Origin: CAVTJL01 sp963752325 | GTDB lineage: Bacteria; Pseudomonadota; Alphaproteobacteria; Geminicoccales; Geminicoccaceae | Assembly: GCA_963752325.1 (NCBI GenBank) | Contig: CAVVXU010000007.1 | Location: 682,001-746,000 of the forward strand | Direction of reading: 5' to 3' | Length of the DNA: 64,000 nucleotides | In this document: positions 17,557 through 27,690 of the stretch, piece after piece | Layout: each line of letters starts with the position of its first letter | Numbering within the stretch: position 1 is the stretch's first letter | The notes under the pieces: generated by a model | The model's input: only the letters and a program-made list of their open reading frames with translations | Database searches by the model: none | Told to the model about the DNA's origin: nothing | Made by a program: the position numbers and the translations under genes

Positions 17557-20500
17557 GCGCCCGGGAGGTCGCGCTCGACGCCGGGGCCGAGCCGGTCGAT
17601 CTCGGCCAGACGCCCGGCGACATCGTCCTTCTGTCGGCCGCCGACAGCGAGCTGGCCTCCCTGGCCCAGGCCCGACAGGCCCTGGGCCCCGACTTTCCCA
17701 CCGTCCGGCTGGCGAGCCTCATGCGCCTTCAGCATCCGCTCTCGGTCGACATTCACGTCGAGCGCGTGGTGGCTCGGGCACGCCTCGTCGTGCTCCGTCT
17801 GCTGGGCGGCCGCGGCTACTGGAGCTATGGCCTGGAGCAGGTGGCCGACGCCTGTCGGCAGCGACGCGATCCCCCTGGCCGTGCTCCCTGGCGACGACCG
17901 ACCGGACCCCGAGCTCGACGACTGGAGCACGCTCGAGCCGGAGCCCTGCCGAAGGCTCTGGCGCTACCTCGGCGAGGGCGGCATCGCCAATGCGGAACAG
18001 TGTCTGCGCTACGCGGCCTCGCTGATCGGCCACACGCTGCCGTGGCTGGAGCCGGCCCCGCTGTTGCGAGCGGGGCTCTACCGGCAGGGTTGCGGGCCCC
18101 TCACGCTCGACGACCTTCGGCCCGATGGCCGCCCCCTCGCCCTTGTCGTCTTCTACCGGGCGCTGATCCAGGCGGGCGACCTCCTGCCGATCGACGCCCT
18201 CCTGGCCGAGCTCGAGGCGCGCGGCCATAGGGCCATCGGGCTTTTTACGACCAGCCTCAAGGACCCGGGTGCCGGCGCGCTGATCGAGCGACTGGTCGCG
18301 ACACTGCCACCTTCGATCATTCTCAACGTCACGGGGTTCGCGCTGGGCGCCGAGGCCGATCCCCTGCGCCTGCCGGACGTGCCGATCCTCCAGGTCGTGC
18401 TGGCGAGCGGCGGTCTCGAGGCGTGGCAGGACGGGATGACGGGCCTCGCGCCGCGTGACCTCGCGATGAGCGTGGCCCTGCCCGAGATCGACGGCCGGGT
18501 GCTCGCACGAGCGGTATCCTTCAAGTCGGTGGGCGAGCGGTGCCCGTTCACCGAGGTCGACCTCGTCCGCCATCGACCGGTTCCCGACCGGGTCGCCTTC
18601 ACGGCCGATCTGGCTGCGGCCTGGACGCGCCTGCAGGCGACCCCGGTGGGCGAGCGGCGAGTCGCCGTCGTCCTGCCGAACTATCCGGCACGCGATGGCC
18701 GGCTCGCAAACGGCGTGGGCCTCGACACGCCGGCGAGCACGGTCGCGGTCCTGCGGGCGATGCGCGAGGCCGGCTACCATGTGGCGGACCTCCCCGCCGA
18801 CGCGGATGCCCTGATGGCCGAGCTGTCCAAGGGCGTCACCAACGAGCTCGCTGGAAGGCAGCAGCGTCTGCAACGCGTCACGCTATCCCTCGCCCGCTAC
18901 GGCGAGCTCCTACGGACCCTGCCGGCGGAGCTGCAGCGAGCTGTCGGGGAGCGGTGGGGGCAGCCCGATCAGGACCCGCACGTCCAGGACGGGCGCTTCG
19001 TCCTGGCGATCCTGCCACTCGGCCATCTGATGGTCGGGCTTCAGCCGGCGCGCGGCTACCACGTCGACCCGAAGCGCACCTACCACGCGCCGGATCTCGT
19101 GCCCCCTCACGGCTATCTGGCCTTCTATCTCTGGCTGCGTCACGAGCTCGGGCTGCATGCCGATCGTGCATCTGGGCAAGCACGGCAATCTCGAATGGCT
19201 GCCGGGCAAGGCCTTGGCTCTCTCTGCCGGGTGCTGGCCCGAGGCGGTGTTGGGGCCCCTGCCCCATCTCTACCCGTTCATCGTCAACGATCCGGGCGAA
19301 GGCACGCAGGCAAAGCGGCGGACGAGTGCCGTGATCGTGGATCACCTGACACCGCCTCTCACCCGCGCCGAGAGCTATGGCGCGCTCCGCGAGCTGGAGC
19401 AGCTTCTCGACGAGTACGCGATGGCCCAGCGCCTCGATCCGCGCCGCCTCGACCACCTGACCGGTGAGATCCTGGATCGCGCCGCCTCGCTCGGCCTCGA
19501 TGCGGATCTGGGGATCGACGCGACAGCACCCTTGGCTGACCGGTTGGCCGCGCTCGACGCTCATCTCTGCGACATCAAGGAGCTGCAGATCCGAGACGGC
19601 CTGCACATCCTGGGAAGCAGCCCGACGGGTGAGCAGCTGACCGATCTCCTGGTGGCCCTCTGCCGCGTGCCGCGTGGGCCGGACGAGGGCCGCACGGCAT
19701 CGCTGCAGCGCGCCCTCGCGCGGGATCTCGGGCTCGAGGGCTTCGACCCGCTCGATGCCGACCCGGCGGCAGGCTGGAGCGGGACGCAGGCCGCCGGAGC
19801 TGGCCGACGCCTCGCCGGATCTCTGGAGAACCGCCGGCGACACGATCGAGCGCCTTGAAATCCTCTCCCACCGGCTGGTGGGCGGCGAGCGAGGGCCCGA
19901 CCCGGCATGGGAGCGGACGGCTGCCGTGCTGGACGAGATCGAGCAGCGGCTGCGACCGGCGATCGGCGTTTCGGGACCAGCCGAGATCCGGGCGCTGCTG
20001 AGAGGTCTGGACGGCGGGTTCATCGAGCCCGGGCCTAGCGGCGCTCCGACGCGCGGCAGGCCCGATGTCCTACCGACCGGCCGCAATTTCTACTCGCTCG
20101 ACACCCGGGCGGTGCCGACGCCGGCCGCCTGGCATCTCGGGTGGCGGTCGGCAGCCCTTGTCGTCGAGCATTATCTTCAGCTGCATGGCACTTGGCCGCG
20201 CGAGGTCGCTCTCTCGGCTTGGGGAACCTCCTGCATGCGGACCGGCGGCGATGACCTCGCCCAGGCGCTGGCGCTTCTCGGCTGTCGTCCCGTCTGGGAC
20301 GCGGACTCTCATCGGGTGACAGGTATCGAGGTCCTGCCGCTCGAGGTTTTGGCTCGGCCCCGCGTCGATGTGACCTTCCGGATCTCGGGCTTTTTTCGCG
20401 ACGCCTTTCCGACCCAGATCGAGCTGCTCGACGATGCCGTCCGCGCGGTTGCGAGGCTGGACGAGCCGGCCGAGATGAATCCGCTCGCTGCGACGGCCGG

Positions 20501-21257
20501 AGAATATGCGGCGCGCCTGCGCGCCGAGGGGCAAGCCGAAGCCGAGGCCGAGCGCAGGGCGACGGCCCGCATCTTCGGCTCGATGCCCGGTGCCTACGGC
20601 GCCGGGCTGCAGGCCATGATCGACGAGGGCGGCTGGGAGGACGAGACCGATCTAGCAGCGGCCTATCGCTCGTGGGGGAGCTTCGCCTACGGTCGGGGCC
20701 TCGCCGGGTTGGGCGCCTCGGATGCCCTGGAGCGGCGGCTCTCGGCCGTCGAGCTCATCCTCCACAATCAGGACAATCGCGAGCACGATCTTCTTGACAG
20801 CGACGACTATTACCAGTTCGAGGGCGGCTTGGCGGCGGCCGTGCGCGTCGCCTCCGGCCGGCAGCCGGAGATCTTCCACAACGACCATGCCCGGCCGGAG
20901 AGCCCCCGTGTGCGGACGCTCCGCCACGAGATCGGCAGGGTCGTCCGGGGCCGTGCGGCCAATCCCAAGTGGATCGCCGGCGTGATGCGCCACGGATACA
21001 AGGGCGCCTTCGAGATCGCCGCGACGGTCGACTATCTCTTCGCCTTCGCCGCCACCGCGCGGGTGGTCGACAATCACCATTTCGACGCGCTGTTCGACGC
21101 CTACCTCGCCGACGAGAAGGTTCGCGACTTCATGCAGGCGCACAACCCCGCAGCCCTGCGCGAGACGGCCGCCCGCTTCCAGGAGGCGATAAGGCGCGAT
21201 CTCTGGCGGCCACGCCGCAACAGCGCATCCGAGCTGCTGGCGGCGCTCGCCGCATAA
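17544..21257 (+). CDS. cobN: Aerobic cobaltochelatase subunit CobN (three frameshifts in this sequence)
   Basis: Large subunit of the ATP-dependent cobaltochelatase (CobNST) that inserts cobalt into hydrogenobyrinic acid a,c-diamide. About 1237 residues are recoverable: MHLLSAREV..., WSYGLEQV, LPGDDRPDPELD, YRQGCGPLTLDDL, IVHLGKHGNLEWLPGK, FYSLDTRAVPTPAAW, VEHYLQLHGTWP, AWGTSCMRTGGDD and the C-terminal HGYKGAFEIAATVDYLFAFAATARVVDNHHF. The frame changes near 17858-17872, 19150-19160 and 19766-19785, each repaired by one base. The ATG at 17544 sits within the end of cobP. Other cob genes are absent from the window. Confidence 0.92.
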
Positions 21258-21328
21258 GCGCTCGGCGGCCGTGGCCATGCCAGCCCTCGCCATGGCTTGC
21301 GTGCATTGTAGTTACCGGGGTGGACGAC

Positions 21329-22537
21329 CTAGCCGCGCTGGATGTGACGCCCGCCAAGACAGCCGAGAACCTCATCTATGCCAACGCGGCCCAGGAGCTG
21401 GCCGTCGCCGTCCACCACGCAGACGGGCCAGCCCGTCACGCGGATCGCCTCGACCGCAAGGCGTACCGGCGCCTCGGGTGGTGCCACAAGCATGGTGTCG
21501 CACGGCGGCGGCGTCACCTCGTTGCCTTCGAGCTCACGGATCAGGCGAAGCTGCAGCCCATCCCCCACGACACGCCGAACCCCACCCCTGACGGTAAGCT
21601 CGGCGCGCAGCCGCGTGCGCCGGTCGATCCAGAGCCGCTCACCCGGGACGCCGTCCGGCTCGAGAGCCGCCGCGGGTGTAAGCACGGTCGACAGCGTCAG
21701 CACGGAAAGAGGATTCACGTGGGAGACGAAGTCGCGCACATAATCCGTGGCGGGTTGGGTCACGATCGCCTCGGGCGGTCCCGCCTGGATGATGCGGCCG
21801 CCCTCCATGATAGCGATGGTCGAGCCCAGCTTGAGCGCCTCCTCGAGGTCGTGGCTGACGAACACGATCGTCTTGCCGAGACGGTGCTGAAGCTCGACAA
21901 GCTCGTCCTGGAGCCGGACGCGAATGAGCGGATCCAGGGCCGAGAAGGGCTCGTCCATCAAGAGGATGTCGGCGTCCGTCGCAAGCGCCCGCGCCAGGCC
22001 CACCCGCTGCTGCATACCGCCGGAGAGCTCGTCGACGCGCTTTTGAGCCCAGGCGTCGAGGTGGACCAGGGCCAACCTCTCCTCGACGACTCGATCCCGC
22101 TGGCGCTTCGGCACGCCTCGGACCTCGAGGCCGAAGCCGACATTCTCGGCAACCGTCCGCCAGGGCAGAAGGCCGAACTGCTGGAAGACCATCGCGATAC
22201 GGGTCGTGCGCAGGCGCCGGAGCGTCGCCCGATCGCAGCGGGTGACATCGACATCGCGGTCGCCGTCCGCGACCAGGACACGCCCGCGCGCCACCTTGTT
22301 GAGGCCGTTGACGGCCCGCAACAGCGTCGACTTGCCCGAGCCGGACAGGCCCATCAGCACACAGATATGGCCAGGCGCGATCTCGAGGCTGGCGCCGGCG
22401 ACGCCGAGGATCTGGCCCGTGGCCTCGAGGATCTCCTCGCGCGAGCGTCCCTGGTCGATGAGCGGCAACGCCTGCTCGGGCCTCGAGCCGAAGACGATAT
22501 CGACCGCGTCGAAGGCGACGGCTGGCCGCTCAGCCAC
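21329..22537 (-). CDS. choV: Choline/glycine betaine ABC transporter ATP-binding protein
   Basis: ATPase of a ChoXWV/ProU-type importer. The product is 402 residues from a GTG at 22537, which overlaps the end of the permease gene by 8 bases. It has the OpuAA/ProV leader VFGSRPEQAL, Walker A GLSGSGKST at 63-71, Q-loop VFQQFGLLPW, signature ELSGGMQQRVGLARAL, Walker B LLMDEPFSALD and a C-terminal part ending in a CBS-like segment (VTGWPVCVVDGDGQLLGRV). The permease, binding protein and betA lie directly upstream, so choline uptake is the likely job. Confidence 0.9.
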   Translation of the reverse strand: MAERPAVAFDAVDIVFGSRPEQALPLIDQGRSREEILEATGQILGVAGASLEIAPGHICVLMGLSGSGKSTLLRAVNGLNKVARGRVLVADGDRDVDVTRCDRATLRRLRTTRIAMVFQQFGLLPWRTVAENVGFGLEVRGVPKRQRDRVVEERLALVHLDAWAQKRVDELSGGMQQRVGLARALATDADILLMDEPFSALDPLIRVRLQDELVELQHRLGKTIVFVSHDLEEALKLGSTIAIMEGGRIIQAGPPEAIVTQPATDYVRDFVSHVNPLSVLTLSTVLTPAAALEPDGVPGERLWIDRRTRLRAELTVRGGVRRVVGDGLQLRLIRELEGNEVTPPPCDTMLVAPPEAPVRLAVEAIRVTGWPVCVVDGDGQLLGRVGIDEVLGCLGGRHIQRG

Positions 22538-23381
22538 GGCGGCCCCGCGCCTCGCGCGGCCGGCAGACACGATCGAGGATGATGGCCAAGAGCACGATCG
22601 CCAGGCCTGCCTCGAAGCCCATCCCGATGTTGACCGTGTTGAGCGCACGCACGACCGGCTTGCCGAGACCGCCCGCGCCGACGAGGGCGGCGATCACTAC
22701 CATGGACAGGGACAGCATGATGCACTGGGTGAGGCCGGCCATGATGGTGGGCGCGGCATGCGGCAGCTCGATCTTGAGCAGAAGCTGGCGAGGCGTCGCT
22801 CCGAATGCCTCGCCTGCCTCGATGAGCGGGCGGGGCACCGAGGTGATGCCGAGATGGGTGAGACGGATCGGAGCGGGCAGCGCGAAGATTACCGTCGAGA
22901 TCAGCCCCGGCACCATGCCGAGCCCGAAGAGAATCAGTGTTGGAATGAGATAGACGAAGGTCGGGATCGTCTGCATGAGATCGAGCATCGGCCTCAGAAC
23001 GGCGAACAGCCGCGGCCGATGCGCGGCTGCGATCCCCGCCGGCACGCCGACGGCCATGCAGATCACAGTCGCGAAGAGAACGAGCGCCAGCGTCTCCATC
23101 GTCTCCGGCCAGTAGCCGAGATTGATGATCAGCAGGCCTGCAGCCGCGATCAGGAGCGCGATCTTCCAGGAGCGCTGCAGGAGATAGCCCCCGGTAACGA
23201 AGGCCAGCAGCAGAAGAAGGGGCGGCACAGCGGCAAGGATCGAGACCAGCCCATCGACCACGGTGCCGATGGCGAAGGAGACGAGATCGAAGAGCCAAGC
23301 CGCATGGTCGTTGAGATAGTCGACCAGCAGCTTGATCAGGCGACCGATCGGGAGCGGATGCTCGGTGAGCCAGTCGGTCAT
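22530..23381 (-). CDS. choW: Choline/glycine betaine ABC transporter permease
   Basis: ProW/ChoW-like permease, 283 residues with about seven hydrophobic helices in the inner membrane. The typical N-terminal stretch WLTEHPLPIGRLI is followed by LVSFAIGTVVDGLVSIL. The cytoplasmic EAA-type loop is recognisable around EAGEAFGATPRQLLLKIELPHAAPTIMAGL. It lies 28 bases after choX and overlaps choV. Confidence 0.9.
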   Translation of the reverse strand: MTDWLTEHPLPIGRLIKLLVDYLNDHAAWLFDLVSFAIGTVVDGLVSILAAVPPLLLLLAFVTGGYLLQRSWKIALLIAAAGLLIINLGYWPETMETLALVLFATVICMAVGVPAGIAAAHRPRLFAVLRPMLDLMQTIPTFVYLIPTLILFGLGMVPGLISTVIFALPAPIRLTHLGITSVPRPLIEAGEAFGATPRQLLLKIELPHAAPTIMAGLTQCIMLSLSMVVIAALVGAGGLGKPVVRALNTVNIGMGFEAGLAIVLLAIILDRVCRPREARGRRG

Positions 23382-23409
23382 AGGCTGGAGGGCACGCGAT
23401 CAGGGCTCG

Positions 23410-24363
23410 TCACAGGGCCAGCGACGCCTTGACGGCCGCAAGCCCGTCCTTGCCGTCGACCGTCGTCACGCCGGCGAGCCAGCCGTCGAGCACCTGGGGA
23501 TGCGCTTTCAGCCAGGCGTGGGCCGCCGCGCTCGGATCCTTTCCGTCGTCCAGGATGGCCTTCATGATCTCGTTCTCCATTTTCAGGCTGAAGACGAGAT
23601 TCTGCAGGAGCTTGCCGACGTTCGGGCAGGCCTGGACGTACCCCGCTCGCACGTTGGTGTAGACCGTGGCACCCCCATAGTTCGGGCCGAACCAGTCGTC
23701 GCCGCCCGAGAGATAGGTCATGTCGAAGTTCGTGTTCATCGGGTGCGGCTCCCACCCGAGAAAGACGATCGCCGCCTTGCTGCGCACCTTGCGGGCAACC
23801 TCGGCCAGCATGCCCTGCTCCGAGCTCTCCACCAAGTCGAAGCCCTTGAGGCCGAAGGCGTTCTTGTCGATCATCTCCTGGATGAGCTTGTTGCCGTCAT
23901 TGCCCGGCTCGATACCATAGATCTTGCCACCGAGCTGGTCCTTGAACTTGGCGATGTCGGCGAAGCTCTTGAGACCCTCCTTGGCCAGATAGGCCGGCAC
24001 GGCCAGCGTGTACTTGGCCCCCTCGAGATTGGCGCGCACGACGTCGACCTGCTTGGCCTTCTCGTACGGCCCGATGATCGATGCCATCGTCGGCATCCAG
24101 TTGCCGAGGAAGACGTCGATATCCTCGTTCTTGAGGCTCTCGTAGGTCACCGGCACTGCCAGGATGTCGGTCTTGGTCTTGTAGCCCAAGCCATCCAGGA
24201 CGAGCGAGGTCGTGGCCGTGGTCGCCGTGATGTCCGTCCAGCCGACATCCGAGAAGCGGACAGTCTCGCAGGCCGGAGGGACGGAAGCCACGGCGCTGCC
24301 TGCAGCGCCGAGAAGCACGGCTCCGAGAGCAAGCCCAGTCCAGCGCATCGACGACCTCCCCAT
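23410..24363 (-). CDS. choX: Choline-binding periplasmic protein ChoX
   Basis: Substrate-binding protein of the choline importer, 317 residues with a signal peptide ending near residue 27 (AAGSAVAS). The aromatic box used by characterised ChoX proteins to hold the trimethylammonium group is visible: W42 in GWTDITATTA, W89 in FLGNWMPTM, Y118 and W204 in FLGWEPHPMN. These favour choline over glycine betaine. A second ATG at 24348 could also be the start. It is first of the choXWV genes and directly follows betA on the same strand (gap about 50 bases). Confidence 0.92.
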   Translation of the reverse strand: MGRSSMRWTGLALGAVLLGAAGSAVASVPPACETVRFSDVGWTDITATTATTSLVLDGLGYKTKTDILAVPVTYESLKNEDIDVFLGNWMPTMASIIGPYEKAKQVDVVRANLEGAKYTLAVPAYLAKEGLKSFADIAKFKDQLGGKIYGIEPGNDGNKLIQEMIDKNAFGLKGFDLVESSEQGMLAEVARKVRSKAAIVFLGWEPHPMNTNFDMTYLSGGDDWFGPNYGGATVYTNVRAGYVQACPNVGKLLQNLVFSLKMENEIMKAILDDGKDPSAAAHAWLKAHPQVLDGWLAGVTTVDGKDGLAAVKASLAL

Positions 24364-24415
24364 CCATCAGTGGCGCGCACGAGCGTAGCCCCATCCGCGT
24401 CTGGGGCAAGCCTCG

Positions 24416-26086
24416 TCAGCGCTGGCGATGGCGCCAGCCGGGCGCCTCGTAGACTGCAACATCGGCGCTCGGCAGCGGCGGGCGACCGAGGATCAGGTCG
24501 GCCGCCTTCTCGCCAATCATGATGGTCGTCGCGTTGAGGTTGCCTGAGACGATGCTGGGCATGATGGAGGCATCGACCACCCGCAAGCCATCGACACCAC
24601 GCACCCGGCAGGCAGAGTCGACCACGGCCAGGGCGTCACGCCCCATGCGACAGGTGCAGGAGGGATGGTAGGCGCTCTCGGCCTTGGCGCGGACGAAGGC
24701 GTCGATCGCCTCGTCGCTCGAGACGTCGGGCCCCGGGGCCAGCTCACGGCCGCGATAGGGCTCGAACGCCTTTTGGCCGAAGATCTCGCGGGTCAAGCGC
24801 ACGCAGGCCCGCATCTCGGCCCGATCGCGCTCCTCGGCCAGATAGTTGGGCTCGATGACGGGCGCGTCGCGCGGGTCGGCCGAGCGCAGCCTCAGCCAGC
24901 CGCGGCTCGCCGGGCGCATGGGGCCGACATGGGCCTGATAGGCATGCACATCGCCCTTGGCGCGGCCATGGTCGGAGACCAGCGCCGGGAGGAAGTGGTA
25001 CTGGATGTCGGGATGTGGCACGCCCGGCCCCGAGCGGATGAAGCCACCGGCCTCGAGATGCGTGCTCGCCGCAAGGCCGTCATGGAACAGGAACCAGCGA
25101 AGGCCGATCGGCACCATGTTCAGCGGCCGCATCGCCTTCAGCAGTGTAACCGGCAGCTGGCATGCCTGCTGGACGTAGAGCTCGAGGTGATCTTGGAGGT
25201 TGGCGCCGACGCCCGGCAGGTCGTGGCGGACTTCGAGACCACAGGCGCGCAGGGCGTCGGCGGGGCCGATGCCCGAGAGCATCAGCACCTGGGGTGAGTT
25301 GATGGCGCCGCCGGCTAGGATCACCTCGCGCGTCGCGCGGACCGTCTTGACGCCGTGGTTCTCGACATATTCGGCGCCGACGGCTCGGCGGCCATCGAGC
25401 AGGACGCGCGTGACCAGCGCGCGTGTCGCGATCACGAGATTGGGCCGGTGGCGGGCCGGGCGCAGATAGGCGCGCGCGGCGCTCCAGCGACGGCCGCGGT
25501 GGATGGTCATATCCATCCGTCCCACGCCTTCCTGCTGGAACCCGTTCATGTCGGCGGTGACGGGATAGCCCGCCTGCCGGCCGGCCTCGATCCATGCATC
25601 GAAGAGTGGGTTGGGCGTGGCTCCACGTGTTACCCGGAGAGGCCCCTCGCCGCCCCTGTACTCATCCGCTCCCAACGAGAAGGCTTCTGCCTTGCGGTAG
25701 TAGGGAAGGCACTGGGCATAGGCCCAGCCATCCGCTCCCTGCTCTGCCCAGCGGTCGAGATCGAGAGCATGGCCGCGGATGTAGACCATGGCGTTGAGTG
25801 AGGAGGAGCCGCCCAGGACCTTGCCGCGCGGCCAGAGCAGGCGTCGGCCGTCCATCTGCGCCTGCGGCTCTGTCCGGTAGCACCAGTCCACGCCCGGGCG
25901 ACCGATATTGTAGGTCAGCGCGGCCGGCATATGGATTCTCCAGCCGCGATCCGGCGGGCCCGCCTCGAGCAGGAGCACACGGAGCGAGGGGTCGGCGCTG
26001 AGCCGGCTCGCCAGCACGCACCCCGCAGAGCCCGCGCCGACGATCACATAGTCGAACTCCCGATCGGGCCGCATGCCTTGCCCCAT
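24416..26086 (-). CDS. betA: Choline dehydrogenase (GMC oxidoreductase)
   Basis: FAD-dependent membrane-associated enzyme oxidising choline to betaine aldehyde, about 556 residues. The FAD motif VGAGSAGCVLASRLS is near the N-terminus, then GRPGVDWCYRTEPQ, PRGKVLGGSSSLNAMVYIRG, the second GMC signature GAINSPQVLMLSGIGP, QAHVGPMRPASRGWLRLRS and the catalytic His region YHPSCTCRMG. The ATG at 26086 or 26074 fits the family; an upstream frame to 26206 adds a non-family leader. No betB (betaine aldehyde dehydrogenase) or betI lies nearby. Adjacent choXWV supplies the substrate. Confidence 0.92.
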   Translation of the reverse strand: MGQGMRPDREFDYVIVGAGSAGCVLASRLSADPSLRVLLLEAGPPDRGWRIHMPAALTYNIGRPGVDWCYRTEPQAQMDGRRLLWPRGKVLGGSSSLNAMVYIRGHALDLDRWAEQGADGWAYAQCLPYYRKAEAFSLGADEYRGGEGPLRVTRGATPNPLFDAWIEAGRQAGYPVTADMNGFQQEGVGRMDMTIHRGRRWSAARAYLRPARHRPNLVIATRALVTRVLLDGRRAVGAEYVENHGVKTVRATREVILAGGAINSPQVLMLSGIGPADALRACGLEVRHDLPGVGANLQDHLELYVQQACQLPVTLLKAMRPLNMVPIGLRWFLFHDGLAASTHLEAGGFIRSGPGVPHPDIQYHFLPALVSDHGRAKGDVHAYQAHVGPMRPASRGWLRLRSADPRDAPVIEPNYLAEERDRAEMRACVRLTREIFGQKAFEPYRGRELAPGPDVSSDEAIDAFVRAKAESAYHPSCTCRMGRDALAVVDSACRVRGVDGLRVVDASIMPSIVSGNLNATTIMIGEKAADLILGRPPLPSADVAVYEAPGWRHRQR

Positions 26087-26183
26087 GCCTGTTGACCTGA
26101 ACGCTTCCACCCGTGGCCGCGAGCCCGCCAGCTCGGATCCCTGTAGGCACCGGCGACAGGAGGCGGCCGGCCGCCGGCGTCCC

Positions 26184-27173
26184 CTAGCGCCTGAGCTCGA
26201 CCTCAATCGCTCCCGCCGTCTGCGGCTCGGCCGGGGCCGGCTCGATCGTGGCGGTCACCGCGGCGCCCACACCGTAGGTGGCGGCGAGCGCATCCGATAG
26301 GGAGCGAGCATGCCGCTGGAGCAGCGCCGAGGGCTTGCCCTGATCGGCCGACGGTCGACGGAAGAGGCTCACATGGACCGCCTTCGCGCCGTAGAGGCGC
26401 GCAAGCTCGGCCAACCTCGTCAAGACCGGGCTTGAGGCCGGGGTCAGCTCGTCCGTCGCCGGGTCGAACGCGACGGTGAGAGGCACCGTAACGCGCGATC
26501 CGTCGCGCGAGACATCGGCATCGAGCATGCGCACGAGGATCCGGAGGCGTCCTTCCGGACCCGTGCGCGGCGTATCCTGAGCGACGAGCTGGGTGGGCAT
26601 GGGCGGCGCGAGCGGGCTGGATGGCGCCGAGGCTGATGGGTCGGGCTCGGTTGCATCGCTTGATGGCAGGGCATCCGGCCCGGCTTCGAGCCGATCGGGC
26701 CTCGACTCCCCAGGGAGAAGCGCCTGTTCCCCTGCTGCAGCGCGGGCCTGCAACGCCCGGTTTGCGGAGGCCAGTCGGTGATTGTCCTCGAGGAGCGTGT
26801 CACGCGCCCGGCGGGCGGCGTCGAGCTCGCTTCGTAGCTGCGTGACGCTCGCCTGCAACGTCTCGACCTGCTTGCGCAAGAGCTCCTCCGCGGGACCGGT
26901 GAGCCGGACCTCGTCGGGCCGAAGCCGATTCTTGATCTCCTTGATGGCGGCGGCGAGCTGCTCATTGGAGACAGGCCGATCGACGGAGACGGCGTGATCG
27001 GCCACAGGCGGCGTCAGTGATGCTCCCGGGAGCGGCAAGTCCTGCTCTAAGGGGCCGCTCCTCGACCAGATCCACCCCGCGACCGCCACCGCGACGACGA
27101 CAGCCGAGCCGCCCACAACCAATGACGGCGACCTGAAAAGGAACGCCTTCACCGAGGCGACTAGGGCATGCAC
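26184..27173 (-). CDS. Unknown membrane-anchored protein: TM, coiled coil, Pro/Ser linker, compact C-terminal domain
   Basis: Not recognised. The 329-residue protein has one membrane segment near residues 18-36, a likely coiled coil (about 68-145: EQLAAAIKEIKNRL, QVETLQASVTQLRSELDAAR), a Pro/Ser/Asp-rich linker and a compact C-terminal domain (about 205-329). That last domain has a helix pattern (SPVLTRLAELARLYGAKAVHVSLF, then LLQRHARSLSDALAATYGV) that recalls peptidoglycan-binding OmpA-like domains, but the diagnostic Asp/Arg residues are not clear. It lies between a CopD-like gene and betA, all in one direction. An envelope-spanning role is inference. Confidence 0.6.
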   Translation of the reverse strand: MHALVASVKAFLFRSPSLVVGGSAVVVAVAVAGWIWSRSGPLEQDLPLPGASLTPPVADHAVSVDRPVSNEQLAAAIKEIKNRLRPDEVRLTGPAEELLRKQVETLQASVTQLRSELDAARRARDTLLEDNHRLASANRALQARAAAGEQALLPGESRPDRLEAGPDALPSSDATEPDPSASAPSSPLAPPMPTQLVAQDTPRTGPEGRLRILVRMLDADVSRDGSRVTVPLTVAFDPATDELTPASSPVLTRLAELARLYGAKAVHVSLFRRPSADQGKPSALLQRHARSLSDALAATYGVGAAVTATIEPAPAEPQTAGAIEVELRR

Positions 27174-27212
27174 GGGCTTCGACGGGCGGCAGCCAGCGGG
27201 CCTGAACGGCTC

Positions 27213-27668
27213 CTAGTGCCAATAGGGCCCGCTGGCCCCTATTGCCGCCGTGATGATGCCAAGGCCGAGGTTGGCGGCAACGATGAGCCTTATCTGGCTC
27301 AACGCCGCCGCCGCGGCCTTGCCGTCACCCGAGTCCAGCGCGCGACGGTAGCGACGCCACGGCACAAAGTAGAGGTGGAAGAAGAGCAGGAACATCACCC
27401 AACCGAGCAGGTGCATGATGTGAACGGCGACGCCGGCACCGGCAAACCCGCCCAGGTACCCGAACAGCATCACATAACCGCTGACCAGCAGCACCACCAC
27501 GCAGCCGATCACCCAGGGAAAGAAACGCTCGAACACGGCCCGCCAGAGGGCTTGGCGGTCGGCTCCGTCCAGGCCGCTCAGGCTCGGGCGCAGAACCACA
27601 TACGCGAAGAACATGCCACCGACCCACAAGATGGCGGCCAGAGCATGAAGGGCGATCATTAGGGACAT
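27213..27668 (-). CDS. CopD-like four-helix membrane protein
   Basis: A 151-residue inner-membrane protein with four hydrophobic helices and several His in membrane segments (ALHALAAILWVGGMFFAYV, HIMHLLGWVMFLLFFHLYF). This is the pattern of CopD-family or b-heme/copper-binding small membrane proteins. The arrangement LHxLAAxxWVGGMFF is typical. The function is not established; copper or heme binding is family inference. It begins 22 bases after the universal stress protein gene and is probably co-transcribed with it. Confidence 0.75.
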   Translation of the reverse strand: MSLMIALHALAAILWVGGMFFAYVVLRPSLSGLDGADRQALWRAVFERFFPWVIGCVVVLLVSGYVMLFGYLGGFAGAGVAVHIMHLLGWVMFLLFFHLYFVPWRRYRRALDSGDGKAAAAALSQIRLIVAANLGLGIITAAIGASGPYWH

Positions 27669-27690
27669 GAGGAGGGAGCTCCTGGACCGT

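Noticed and set aside
21258..21328. Hairpin GGCCATG...CATGGCT between convergent cobN and choV
   Set aside because: The stem is only 6-7 pairs without a T tract; too weak to call a terminator.
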